A DNA stretch of 64,000 bases, from assembly GCF_002088235.1 (NCBI RefSeq), contig NZ_AQQV01000001.1, forward strand, positions 1,116,001 through 1,180,000. The letters are read 5' to 3'. The notes under the pieces were generated by a model. The model did not search any database. It was not told where the DNA came from and saw nothing but the letters and a program-made list of their open reading frames with translations. How positions within the stretch are numbered: the stretch's first letter is position 1; each line of letters starts with the position of its first letter. The position numbers and the translations under genes are program-made. The DNA comes from Oceanococcus atlanticus (GTDB taxonomy: Bacteria > Pseudomonadota > Gammaproteobacteria > Nevskiales > Oceanococcaceae). Positions 45,401 to 54,488 of the stretch are shown here, in pieces.

Positions 45401-47093
45401 ATGGCTCCTCCACCCGGCCTATCAGCTGTTCGCCGCTGGGCTTATTGCGGCAGCGGCCGGCCGCCGCGTTGGTGGCGCCATTGCCGTGCTGGCACCGCTG
45501 ATCGGCATCGCCACACTGATCAATCTACCCGACGGCTTCGGCCTCAGCGCAGGCCTCGGGCCTTACACCATCCAGCCGCTGCGGGTGGATCGTCTGGGCT
45601 TTGTTTTTGCTCTGATCTTTCTGATTGCCGCGGCACTGAGTCAGATCTTCGCCCTGGCCGAGAATCGCCGCGTGTTGCGCGGCGCTGGCCTGATCTATGC
45701 GGGCGCGGCGGTCGGTGGCGTTCTCGCCGGCGATCTGATTTCCCTGTTCATCCACTGGGAGCTGACCGCTCTGGCCTCGGTCATGCTGGTGTGGGATAGC
45801 CAGCGCAAGCCGGATGATGCGCATCTGCGCGCCGGCCTGCGCTATCTGCTGCTGCAGATCATCTCGGGTCTGCTGCTGCTCATCGGCGCTGTGATGTGGA
45901 TACGCAGCACCGGGCACGCACGCTTCGAACATATCGGCCTTGGCGCCCCGGGCGGGCTGTGGTTCCTGCTCGCCTTTGGCCTGAAATGCGCCTTCCCATT
46001 GCTGCACAACTGGATGCACGACGCCTACCCCAGAGCCTCGGCCTCCGGCACGGTGATGCTTTCGGCCTTCACCACCAAGCTTGCGGTGTACGCGCTGGCT
46101 CGCGGCTTTGCTGGCACCGAATCATTGCTCTGGATCGGCGCCCTGATGGCCACCCTGCCGATCGTGCTCAGCCTGCTGGAGAATGATCTGCGCCGGGTCC
46201 TCACCTACGGCCTCAACAGCCAGCAGGGCTTCATGGTCGCCGGCATCGGCATCGGCACCCCGCTGGCCATCGATGGCGCCAGCGCTCACGCGTTCGCCTG
46301 TGTGCTGTACATGGCGCTGCTGTTCATGGCCACCGGCGCGGTGCTGCATCGCACCGGCACCACCCAGGCCTCAGAACTTGGTGGCCTGTACCGCAGCATG
46401 CCGCTGACCACGCTGTTCTGCATCGTCGGCGCGCTGTCGATTGCAGCGTTTCCGCTGTTCTCCGGTTTTGCGACCAAATCCATGATCGTCTCCGCGGCCG
46501 CCTACGAGCACGAACTGTGGCTGTGGCTGGCATTGCTGCTGGCCTCAGTAGGGGTGCTTCTGCATGCTGGTCTGCGCACGCCATACGCGGCCTTCTTTAG
46601 CGCTCGGCGCAGCAGCGCGCCAGTGCGCGAAGCGCCCTGGCCCATGCTTGTGGCGATGGCCCTGACCGCGCTGCTGTGCATTGCCATTGGTGTATTCCCG
46701 CAGCCCCTCTACGCGCTGCTGCCGCATGAATCCAGCTACAAGGTGTTCACCGCCGATCACCTGATCAGCCAGTTGCAGTTGCTGCTGTTTGGCAGCCTCG
46801 CGTTCGTGCTGGCCCTGCGCGTGGGTCTTGCCCCGCGCTCCAGCCGCGGCGTGGTGCTGGACAGCGATTGGCTGTATCGCCGCGCGGCGCCCGCCATCTG
46901 GCGAGTGGCGCTGAGCATGTGGGCTGGCCTGATGCGGCTGCTCGGCGCCTGCGCCCGGTGGCTGCTGCGTCACGGGCAAAAGATCTTTGTCGAATCCTTC
47001 AGCGAACAGGAGCTTGGCGGCGTATGGTCGCTGACCAGCGGTGCGGCCCTGCTGCTGATTCTGCTCGGCGTGTGGTTGCTGCAGCTGCTCTGA
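45393..47093 (+). CDS. NuoL/MrpA-like proton channel subunit 3
   Basis: A 566-residue channel subunit, the longest of the three, with a C-terminal extension of about 100 residues including an amphipathic helix and a final membrane segment, recalling the NuoL/MrpA lateral helix. Key residues are Glu in LFIHWELTALASVM and Lys in AFGLKCAFPLLHNWMHDAY, plus a later Lys in FTTKLAVYAL. Start ATG 45393 overlaps the preceding small gene. Confidence 0.87.
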   Translation: MIEWLLHPAYQLFAAGLIAAAAGRRVGGAIAVLAPLIGIATLINLPDGFGLSAGLGPYTIQPLRVDRLGFVFALIFLIAAALSQIFALAENRRVLRGAGLIYAGAAVGGVLAGDLISLFIHWELTALASVMLVWDSQRKPDDAHLRAGLRYLLLQIISGLLLLIGAVMWIRSTGHARFEHIGLGAPGGLWFLLAFGLKCAFPLLHNWMHDAYPRASASGTVMLSAFTTKLAVYALARGFAGTESLLWIGALMATLPIVLSLLENDLRRVLTYGLNSQQGFMVAGIGIGTPLAIDGASAHAFACVLYMALLFMATGAVLHRTGTTQASELGGLYRSMPLTTLFCIVGALSIAAFPLFSGFATKSMIVSAAAYEHELWLWLALLLASVGVLLHAGLRTPYAAFFSARRSSAPVREAPWPMLVAMALTALLCIAIGVFPQPLYALLPHESSYKVFTADHLISQLQLLLFGSLAFVLALRVGLAPRSSRGVVLDSDWLYRRAAPAIWRVALSMWAGLMRLLGACARWLLRHGQKIFVESFSEQELGGVWSLTSGAALLLILLGVWLLQLL

Positions 47094-47105
47094 GCCACCG
47101 GCTCA
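47091..47105. terminator. compact hairpin over convergent stops
   Basis: A 6-base-pair stem TGAGCC/GGCTCA with a 3-base loop that contains both stop codons of the converging genes (47091-47093 and 47103-47105). No T-run follows, so the terminator call is tentative. Confidence 0.35.
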
Positions 47106-47783
47106 AGCGCGACTCGCCTCCAGCGGTACGTAGCGCGCTTCCTCGCGCTGGATCTTGTAGACCAGATCCAGGCCCAGCACCGACTGGACCCGCGCCCACA
47201 GCACCGGCTGCTGACGCTGCAGGCGTTCCAGCACCGGCCGGGGCCAGGCCCGCAACTCGCCCTGACCGACTAGGCGCACGGTGGCGCTGGCCGGGCGTGC
47301 GGTGAGCAGACTCATTTCACCGACAAAGCACGGCGCCTGAACACGGCGCGGCGGCTGCCCCCATTTCTCCATGGTCAGGTGCCCCTGACCCAGCCAGTAC
47401 AGCGCCTCCGGCACCTGGCCCTCACGGGTCAGCTCTGCAGCCTGCACCGTGCGCACTTCGGCCAAGGCCCAGAAACGCAGAAACTCGCCCGCACGCAAGG
47501 CCGCAAAATGCGCCTCGTAGAGCGCGCGCAGGTTCTGCGGAATGGTCACGGCGCGCCGCTCACGCAGTATCCGCACCACCCAGAAACTGTTGATCGCCAC
47601 CAGCACAAGATTCCAGCCGGCAATGGCCACAACACCGCGACTGATCGCGTACACCGCCACCACGCTCTGAGCCAGAGCCAGCAGGGCGCGCAGCCACAGC
47701 ACATCGCGCGCCAGCAAGGCCACCAGCTGCAGCAGATAGCCAAGATGGACCAGGTAGCCCAGCAGCAAGGCCCATTCCGCCAT
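47103..47783 (-). CDS. membrane protein with cyclic-nucleotide-binding-like (Popeye-type) domain
   Basis: A 226-residue protein. Three hydrophobic segments in the first 75 residues are followed by a beta-roll resembling a cNMP-binding domain. The phosphate-cassette region reads FVGEMSLLTARPASATVRL. The GE pair is kept, but the usual Arg before the ATV is Ala, so nucleotide binding is uncertain. The overall plan matches bacterial Popeye-like proteins. ATG 47783 is chosen because it begins the first membrane segment; longer frames overlap dnaQ. It follows dnaQ by 4 bases. Confidence 0.68.
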   Translation of the reverse strand: MAEWALLLGYLVHLGYLLQLVALLARDVLWLRALLALAQSVVAVYAISRGVVAIAGWNLVLVAINSFWVVRILRERRAVTIPQNLRALYEAHFAALRAGEFLRFWALAEVRTVQAAELTREGQVPEALYWLGQGHLTMEKWGQPPRRVQAPCFVGEMSLLTARPASATVRLVGQGELRAWPRPVLERLQRQQPVLWARVQSVLGLDLVYKIQREEARYVPLEASRA

Positions 47784-47787
47784 GCCC

Positions 47788-48504
47788 CTAGCCGAGCTCG
47801 TCCGTCCACAAGCAATCGCCGGCGGCTTCACGCAAGCGTTGCAGGTACGCCGCATGCGCCTCGCGCTCAGCCGCACTGGCGGCCTGCACGCGCGGCTGCT
47901 TGCCCAATGCGGCAAGCACCTCGGCCACGCTGCGCCCGGGATTGCTTTCATCCACACCGCTGCTCAACAGCAGCTTGTTCTGCCCACCGGTGAGCAGTAG
48001 GTAGACCTCGGCGAGCAGCTCGGCATCGAGCAAGGCGCCGTGCAACTCGCGGCCGGAATTGTCGACCTCGTAGCGTTTGCACAGCGCATCCAGTGAATTG
48101 CGCTGGCCCGGGTGTTTCTTGCGCGCCAGCAGCAAAGAGTCGATCACCTCGCCGGGCGGTGGCCAGTCGGCCGCACGGCCACATCGCTCGAACTCGACCG
48201 CCAGAAAGCCCATGTCGAAGTCCGCATTGTGGATGACCAGCTTGGCATCGCCGATAAAGGCCAGCAGCTCGTCGGTGATTTCGTCAAAACGCGGTTTGTC
48301 GCGCAGCTGTTCGTTGGTGATGCCATGCACCGCGATGGCGCCATCATCAATGCTGCGACCGGGGTTGATGTACTGGTGGTAGCTGCGACCGGAGATCCTG
48401 CGATCGATGATCTCCAGGCACCCGACCTCGATGATCGAGTGCTCGGCCGCCTCCAGACCGGTGGTTTCGGTATCCAGCACGATCTCGCGCTCGGCATTAT
48501 TCAT
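47788..48504 (-). CDS. dnaQ: DNA polymerase III epsilon subunit (3'-5' proofreading exonuclease)
   Basis: A 238-residue DEDDh exonuclease: DTETTGL (Exo I), NADFDMGF (Exo II) and [11 protein letters not shown] (Exo III). It removes misincorporated bases in the replicative polymerase. The C-terminal extension should bind the alpha subunit. It overlaps rnhA by 4 bases, same strand; in E. coli rnhA and dnaQ are adjacent but divergent, so this co-linear arrangement is the form seen in other gammaproteobacteria. Confidence 0.95.
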   Translation of the reverse strand: MNNAEREIVLDTETTGLEAAEHSIIEVGCLEIIDRRISGRSYHQYINPGRSIDDGAIAVHGITNEQLRDKPRFDEITDELLAFIGDAKLVIHNADFDMGFLAVEFERCGRAADWPPPGEVIDSLLLARKKHPGQRNSLDALCKRYEVDNSGRELHGALLDAELLAEVYLLLTGGQNKLLLSSGVDESNPGRSVAEVLAALGKQPRVQAASAAEREAHAAYLQRLREAAGDCLWTDELG

Positions 48505-48935
48505 TTGTACGGCTCCATGCCCTGCCGGGCGAGTTCATCGGCACGTTCATTGCCAACATCTCCACTGTGGCCCTTGACCCAGTGCCAGGCCACGTCATGG
48601 CGCTGGGTGGCGGCATCCAGGGCCTGCCACAGATCCTGATTCTTGACCGGCTTGCCGGCCGCGGTGCGCCATTGTTTGCGCTTCCAGTTGGCCATCCACT
48701 GGGTCACGCCTTGCCGCAGATAGGTGGAATCGGTGTACAGATCCACCTGGCAGGTGCGTTTGAGCGCGTTCAGCGCCTCGATCGCTGCACGCAGCTCCAT
48801 CCGGTTGTTGGTGGTGTCGGCCTCGCCGCCACACAGGTCGCGCTCCTGATCGGCGTACCGCAACCACGCGCCCCAGCCACCCGGACCAGGGTTTCCGCTG
48901 CAAGCACCATCGGTGTAGATCACGACACGGCTCAT
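48501..48935 (-). CDS. rnhA: ribonuclease HI
   Basis: A 144-residue RNase HI with the catalytic acids in [29 protein letters not shown] and GNERADELA. It degrades RNA in RNA-DNA hybrids. ATG 48935 overlaps the methyltransferase stop; the longer open frame above it is a shadow. Operon with the methyltransferase and dnaQ. Confidence 0.97.
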   Translation of the reverse strand: MSRVVIYTDGACSGNPGPGGWGAWLRYADQERDLCGGEADTTNNRMELRAAIEALNALKRTCQVDLYTDSTYLRQGVTQWMANWKRKQWRTAAGKPVKNQDLWQALDAATQRHDVAWHWVKGHSGDVGNERADELARQGMEPYK

Positions 48936-49669
48936 CGGGTCGACCCCGGCGGACTCAGCGGCACCACCACGCGGGCACTGCTGCGGGTGGCCACACCATC
49001 CATACCAGCCACGGCACTGCGCTGCCAGACCGGACGGCGCACCATATTGGCCGGGATGCGCCGTTTGCGCGCACGAATCAGGTACACCGGCGCGAACCAA
49101 CCGGTGACCGGTCGCAACCAACGCAGGGGCTGACGCAACCAGCGCGGCGGCTGACGTGTCGGCCCGAAGCGCTGACAGGCCACCACTTCGTAATCCAGCA
49201 GGCGCAACCAGTCCTGGATACGCCCACTGCGCAGCGGGCGTGTGCCTTGGGGCAGCGCCGGGTAACGCCGCACCAGCCACTGCCACAGCCCCCACACGCT
49301 GTAAGGGTTGAAACCAAGGATCAGCAATTGGCCTCGCGCGCTCAGCGCCCGATCCACCTCGCGTAACAAACTGTGCGCTGACGGCGCCAGCTCCAGGCTG
49401 TGGGCCAGCAGTACCGCATCCACGCTGTTACCGGCCAACGGCAAAGCCGAAAGCTCACAGCGCACATCCACGTTACGCGCCGGACCGAGCACGCCGCTGC
49501 GCCAGTGCGGGGCCGGCGTGAGCAAACTTCCGCCCCAGCCGCCGATTTGCAGAACACTGCGACCGAACAGGGTGGTCATGGCGTGATCCAGCTGGACCTT
49601 CTCGGCACTCAGAACCGCCTGGCCGCGTGAGGTGTCCAACCACGCCTCGGATGACTTGGCATATTTCAT
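48932..49669 (-). CDS. class I SAM-dependent methyltransferase
   Basis: A 245-residue protein resembling the YafS-like methyltransferases found beside rnhA and gloB. Motif I is degenerate (VLQIGGWGG), motif II region has a [12 protein letters not shown] acidic strand, and AHSLELAP is the post-II region typical of Methyltransf_11. The substrate is unknown. The start lies 43 bases from the divergent gloB start. Confidence 0.82.
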   Translation of the reverse strand: MKYAKSSEAWLDTSRGQAVLSAEKVQLDHAMTTLFGRSVLQIGGWGGSLLTPAPHWRSGVLGPARNVDVRCELSALPLAGNSVDAVLLAHSLELAPSAHSLLREVDRALSARGQLLILGFNPYSVWGLWQWLVRRYPALPQGTRPLRSGRIQDWLRLLDYEVVACQRFGPTRQPPRWLRQPLRWLRPVTGWFAPVYLIRARKRRIPANMVRRPVWQRSAVAGMDGVATRSSARVVVPLSPPGSTR

Positions 49670-49712
49670 GCAGAATAGTCGGTCTTCATTTGCACTCCTT
49701 GCAGGTCAGCGG

Positions 49713-50483
49713 ATGTTCGCGATTTCGCCCATCCCCGCGTTTCAGGACAATTATATTTGGGCCCTACACAATGAGGCAGGGCATTGCGTGGTCGTCGACC
49801 CGGGTGACGCTGCTCCGGTGGAGCGTTTTTTAGACGCGCACAGCCTGAACCTTGGGGCGATTTTGATCACCCATCATCACCCCGATCATACCGGAGGCAT
49901 CGCGGCCTTGAGCAGCAACCACGAGGTGGTGGTTTATGGCCCAGCCAATCCGGCCATCAGCGGCATCACGCAACCGCTGAGAAATGGTGATGAACTGACA
50001 CTGGATGCGTTCGACCTGCACCTCAAGGTGCTTGAAGTTCCGGGCCATACGCTGGATCACATCGCTTTCTACAGCGCTCAGAAGCACATACTGTTTTGCG
50101 GCGACACCCTGTTTCATTGCGGCTGCGGCCGCCTGTTTGAGGGCTCCCCGGAGCAAATGCTGCAGTCGCTGGATCGCCTTGCCGAACTGCCCGGCGAAAC
50201 CGCCGTGTACTGCACCCACGAATACACTCTGGCCAATATGCGCTTTGCTCAAGCCGTCGAGCCTGACAATGCCACGCTCGCCGCGGCGCTTGATGCCGTC
50301 CAGGCCCTGCGCAACCAAGATCAACCCAGCCTGCCCACGCACATTGATGTTCAGCGCCAGATCAATCCTTTTCTGCGTAGCCGCGAACTCAGCGTGATTC
50401 AGGCCATCCGGGCGCGCGAGCCCAGCGCCTCTTCGCCAGCGGAGATCTTCGCCAGCCTGCGCACCTGGAAAGACCGCTTCTGA
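49713..50483 (+). CDS. gloB: hydroxyacylglutathione hydrolase (glyoxalase II)
   Basis: A 256-residue metallo-beta-lactamase-fold hydrolase with the metal motif THHHPDHTGG, GHTLDHIAFY and CGDTLFHCGCGRLFEG. It hydrolyses S-lactoylglutathione to lactate and glutathione in methylglyoxal detoxification. ATG 49713 gives the family's MFAISPIPAFQDNYIW start. It is followed directly by mltD (TGATG overlap), the usual order. Confidence 0.95.
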   Translation: MFAISPIPAFQDNYIWALHNEAGHCVVVDPGDAAPVERFLDAHSLNLGAILITHHHPDHTGGIAALSSNHEVVVYGPANPAISGITQPLRNGDELTLDAFDLHLKVLEVPGHTLDHIAFYSAQKHILFCGDTLFHCGCGRLFEGSPEQMLQSLDRLAELPGETAVYCTHEYTLANMRFAQAVEPDNATLAAALDAVQALRNQDQPSLPTHIDVQRQINPFLRSRELSVIQAIRAREPSASSPAEIFASLRTWKDRF

Positions 50484-51904
50484 TGCGCCGGCTCATGTTG
50501 ATCCTGGCTGTGGCCGGGCTGGTCAGCGGGTGGACGCCAGCGCAGGCATCAGATGAGGACTTCTGGGCCTGGCTGGGCCCACAGCTGGAACTGGCCGATA
50601 TCCAGCACGATGAAATTGACCGCTGGGAAGCGCGTTACCGACGTCGCCACGTCGAGCTGGAAATCATTCTGCAACGCGGCAAGGACTTTCTATACCCGCT
50701 GGCCATGGCGGTGCGCGACCGCGGCATGCCGCTGGAAATTGCCCTGCTGCCGATCATCGAAAGCCACCTGGACCCGACCGCGGTGTCGGACCAAGGCGCG
50801 CGCGGCCTGTGGCAAATCCTGCCCTCGACAGCCGAACACCTGGGTCTGAAGCATGACTGGTGGAGTGATGAAAGCGCGGACTACCTGCTCTCCACGCGCG
50901 CCGCGCTGAATTATCTTGAATACCTGCATGACCGTTTCGGTGGCTGGCTGCTGGCCTTGGCCGCCTACAACGCTGGCGAGGGTCGCGTGTGGTCGGAAAT
51001 GCGCCGGCTCAATCGTCGTGGGGACGCCTTCGATCTGTGGACGATGCGCCTGCCCGTACAAACTCAGGTTTACGTGCCCAAACTGCTGGGTCTGGCCCGT
51101 GTTCTGCGTGATCCACACGGTGTGGATCTACCCGCGCTCACCACCCGGCGCAGTTTTACCCGGATCAGCACCGACGGCCCACTGGATGTCGCCCAGATTG
51201 CCGACCTGGCCAAACTCAGCGTCGAGAAAGTCTATCGACTGAACCCACAACTGCTACGCTGGAGCCTGCCGCCTCAAGGTCCCTACACCGTCTACCTGCC
51301 GATCGAAAGCAGTGCTGCATTCCGCCATGCCCTGGCCCAGATGTCAGACAACCAGCGGCGCAAGTGGTATCGCCATAACGTGGCCAGCGGCGAAACCTTG
51401 AGCCTGATCGCCAAACGCTACAACTCCAATGTCAACCTCATCGAAGCCCTCAACGGGCTCAAGTCAGACACGATCAAAGTCGGCCAGACCTTGGTGATCA
51501 GCGATCACGAGTGGGGCATGGGCCGCGCAACGCTCAATGCGGCGCGCCAGCGCGGCCGCCTGGACTTTGCACCACGACCGCTCAAAGCCGGCTATCATCA
51601 GGTCGCGCAGGGCGAATCGCTGTGGAGCATCGCCCGACTGTACGGTACGTCGGTGGACAAGCTGCGCAGTCACAATGACCTCAATCCCCGTTCACCTCTG
51701 GTGCCGGGGCAGCTGCTGCGGACTGGCACCACGGATGGCCGCCACAAGGTGTTCTACACCGTCCGCAAAGGCGATGCGTTGTCTTTGATTGCGCAACGGT
51801 ACAAGGTACGGGTGCGAGACATACAGGCCTGGAACCAGCTTGATAGCAGTCTGCTTAAGCCGGGACAGACCCTGGAATTGCGCCTCCCTGCAAACTCTGG
51901 CTAA
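50483..51904 (+). CDS. mltD: membrane-bound lytic murein transglycosylase D
   Basis: A 473-residue exported lytic transglycosylase. A signal peptide (about 1-22) precedes an SLT domain with the catalytic Glu in LLPIIESHLDP and the AYNAGEGRV motif. Three LysM repeats follow (about 295-345, 370-417, 422-470), which bind peptidoglycan. I see no clear lipobox Cys. It cleaves the MurNAc-GlcNAc bond to make anhydro-muropeptides during wall remodelling. Confidence 0.93.
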   Translation: MRRLMLILAVAGLVSGWTPAQASDEDFWAWLGPQLELADIQHDEIDRWEARYRRRHVELEIILQRGKDFLYPLAMAVRDRGMPLEIALLPIIESHLDPTAVSDQGARGLWQILPSTAEHLGLKHDWWSDESADYLLSTRAALNYLEYLHDRFGGWLLALAAYNAGEGRVWSEMRRLNRRGDAFDLWTMRLPVQTQVYVPKLLGLARVLRDPHGVDLPALTTRRSFTRISTDGPLDVAQIADLAKLSVEKVYRLNPQLLRWSLPPQGPYTVYLPIESSAAFRHALAQMSDNQRRKWYRHNVASGETLSLIAKRYNSNVNLIEALNGLKSDTIKVGQTLVISDHEWGMGRATLNAARQRGRLDFAPRPLKAGYHQVAQGESLWSIARLYGTSVDKLRSHNDLNPRSPLVPGQLLRTGTTDGRHKVFYTVRKGDALSLIAQRYKVRVRDIQAWNQLDSSLLKPGQTLELRLPANSG

Positions 51905-52137
51905 GGCCACGAACGGATTGACAAATTTTTGACACCCAGCATGGATGATGGCTGTCACGGTTTCTGCAGCAGTTTGGAAATCGCCGTACCGGTGCGGCAT
52001 AGGGCCGTTCGTCATCCCTCAAATAGAGTTGTTACGTGCGTATCGTTAAACTTGCCGTTCCAAGCGTGGTCAATAGCCTTTCCGGCATCAAAGTCGGCCC
52101 GCACACTCCCGCTGTCCAATAGAGAAAGCACCTGAAC

Positions 52138-52689
52138 ATGGCTCCAGCGCGCACCGTGATTCTCCTGCTATGTGCCCTGAGCGGCCTGGGCTCAGCCTGG
52201 GCTGACGATCAGCGCCAGCACCTGTCCGATCTGCGGCTACTGGATAGTGAAATCCAGGGCATCAAACAATCCGTCCTCGATCTCGAACGCGATATGGCGC
52301 AGCTCGAAGACAGTCAGATTTATCCGGCCGTCCAACAGTTGCGCGTGTTCCTGACCATGGAAGTGTTCGACTTCGAACTTGATCAGGTCGAACTCATGCT
52401 GGGCGACACCGCCCTGAGCAGCCACGAGTATTCCGCCCGCGAGGTCTACGCCTTGCGCAAAGGCGGCGTTCAGCAGCTCTTTTTGGGCAATATCTCGCCC
52501 GGCGTGCACACCCTCAAAGCCCGCTTCAACGGACACTTCGAAGACGCTGGATCAGACCAGCCGTACGAAAAGTCCATCGAAGTCAGCTTCCGCAAAGATG
52601 CCACACCGCAGTGGCTTGAGCTGCGCATCGACCGCAGCAGCGGACAACAACTGAATGTTCGCGTGTTCCAACGGGAGGCCACCGAATGA
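52138..52689 (+). CDS. hypothetical exported protein, first gene of the envelope motor operon
   Basis: A 183-residue protein with a signal peptide cleaved after about residue 22 (SAWA-DD). A predicted coiled coil (about 25-60) is followed by a beta-rich domain. I cannot name the family. It precedes TPR and ExbB/ExbD genes and overlaps the next gene by 4 bases. The 233 bases upstream contain a TTGACA-like hexamer at 51918-51923 but no good -10 box. Confidence 0.8.
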   Translation: MAPARTVILLLCALSGLGSAWADDQRQHLSDLRLLDSEIQGIKQSVLDLERDMAQLEDSQIYPAVQQLRVFLTMEVFDFELDQVELMLGDTALSSHEYSAREVYALRKGGVQQLFLGNISPGVHTLKARFNGHFEDAGSDQPYEKSIEVSFRKDATPQWLELRIDRSSGQQLNVRVFQREATE

Positions 52690-54488
52690 GCCGCCTGTCC
52701 TCAACCAGCAAACTCCTCACCGCTGTCATTGGCGCCAGCCTCAGCGCTGCCAGCGCAATCGCCTACGAACCTGATGCCGGTACTTTTGCGTTTAATCGCG
52801 CACTGTTTCAACACTACAGCCGCGACCATCTGAGCGCGGCGGTCACCGCGTTGAACCTGCCCGAAGAGCAGCGCGACGAGCGCGTCGATGCCTTCATCGC
52901 CGACAACCTTCTGCACTACGGCTTGTACCGCGATGCCCAACGCCGTCTGCGCCCGCTGCTGTCCAAGGGTGGCCTCGACGCCCAGACCCGCGCCGAGTTG
53001 TGGATGAATCTGGCCCGCTACGAATATGAACGCGGATACCTGAACTCTGCCGAAACCACGCTTACTGAGATGCGCGTGGATGTTGGCGCACGCCGCCTGC
53101 GCACAGAACGCAATCAGATGCTGGCCCAGCTGCAGCTCATGGATGGTCGCGCCGACGACGCCGTGTCCACCTTGATCGAAGGTCGCACCTACGCCAAGTC
53201 GGAGTTCGCGCGCTACAACCTGGGCATCGCGTTTATTGCTGCCGGCGACGTCCGCCGTGGCCGCATCGAGCTCGACAAGCTGGGGCGCAGTGTAGTCAAT
53301 GACCCCACCGAACACGCCCTGCGTGACCGCGCCAACCTGACACTGGCCTACAACTACCTGTCCGAAGCCAAGGGCGCCTCGGCCAAGCCGGTCCTCAAAC
53401 GCATCCGCCTGGAAGGTCCCTACTCCGACGAAGCCCTGCTGGGCTTGGGCTGGGCCGAGATCGCGGGTGACAAAGCCGACGACATCCGCCTCACCGACAT
53501 GGACAACGATGACACCATCGGTGGTCTGGTCGGCGCCATTTTGCGCCCGGGTCGGGTCGACGAAGATCTCAGAGCACGCCTGGGCATGCTCAGTTCGCGC
53601 GCCAGCGCCGGGTCGGAGGAAGAACGCTTCCGCAAAGCCCTGGTGCCATGGCTGGCGCTGGATGATCGCGACCCCAAAAAACCCGCCGTGCTGGAGGTTC
53701 AGCTGGCAATCCCGTTCGCCCTCGATACCCTGGGCGAGCCAGATCGTGCGCGCCAGTTCTATGAACGTGCGATTGAACGCCTGGAAGCCGGCCGCAATGG
53801 CCTGGAAAAGGCCATGGACGGCATCCTCAGCGGCCGCATGATCGAAACCATGATCCGTCGCGACCGTGATCGTGAGGCCGGCTGGAACTGGCGTCTGCGC
53901 GATCTTCCCGATGCACCGGAAACCTATTATCTGGCTGAAATCCTGGGCGAGCACCGTTTCCAGGAGGCGCTCAAGAATTATCGCGACCTGAAGCAACTGC
54001 AACGCAAGCTGGTGCGCCACCGCTCAACCCTGGAGATGGCCAGTAGCGGCGCCGGTCAAGCCTCCGTTCCCGCCCCGGAACTGTTCCGCCAGCGCCTCGC
54101 CAATCAGCCACCGCTGTGGCAGAACATCACGCCGGATCTGCGTCTGGAAACCAGCCTTGGGCGCTTCCCGCGCAATGAGACCCTGGAAGGCCTGCTTGCC
54201 TGGACCTATCGCTACGCACCAAAAATTGCTTTGCAGCTCGAAGATCAGCACGGGCCGTTCGTGCAAGGCCCAAGCCAGTCTGCACTGGCCATGATGGAGC
54301 GTATCGACGTTCTGCTTGAGCAGATCAACCCGCTGCTGCAGCGTCAGCGTGCACTGCTCGAATCCATCGCCGTCGCGGGCATGCAGGAACACAAAGCTAT
54401 GCTGACCCGCTACCTGATCGATGCCCGCTTCGCGCTGGCCCGCCTGTACGACGAAGCGCAGGCTGACATCGAGGACGACGCGCAATGA
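52686..54488 (+). CDS. exported TPR-repeat protein
   Basis: A 600-residue protein with an N-terminal signal peptide (ending around SAIA-YE) and helical repeats compatible with degenerate TPRs over residues 35-330, for example ELWMNLARYEYERGYLNSAE and the FARYNLGIAFIAAGDVRRGR pair. The C-terminal half is helical and unassigned. It is likely periplasmic and scaffolds protein contacts. It overlaps both neighbours by 4 bases. Confidence 0.8.
   Translation: MSRLSSTSKLLTAVIGASLSAASAIAYEPDAGTFAFNRALFQHYSRDHLSAAVTALNLPEEQRDERVDAFIADNLLHYGLYRDAQRRLRPLLSKGGLDAQTRAELWMNLARYEYERGYLNSAETTLTEMRVDVGARRLRTERNQMLAQLQLMDGRADDAVSTLIEGRTYAKSEFARYNLGIAFIAAGDVRRGRIELDKLGRSVVNDPTEHALRDRANLTLAYNYLSEAKGASAKPVLKRIRLEGPYSDEALLGLGWAEIAGDKADDIRLTDMDNDDTIGGLVGAILRPGRVDEDLRARLGMLSSRASAGSEEERFRKALVPWLALDDRDPKKPAVLEVQLAIPFALDTLGEPDRARQFYERAIERLEAGRNGLEKAMDGILSGRMIETMIRRDRDREAGWNWRLRDLPDAPETYYLAEILGEHRFQEALKNYRDLKQLQRKLVRHRSTLEMASSGAGQASVPAPELFRQRLANQPPLWQNITPDLRLETSLGRFPRNETLEGLLAWTYRYAPKIALQLEDQHGPFVQGPSQSALAMMERIDVLLEQINPLLQRQRALLESIAVAGMQEHKAMLTRYLIDARFALARLYDEAQADIEDDAQ

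Noticed and set aside
48936-49295. N-terminal extension of RNase HI
   Set aside because: It lies within the methyltransferase gene in another frame. The 144-residue form is full length for the family.
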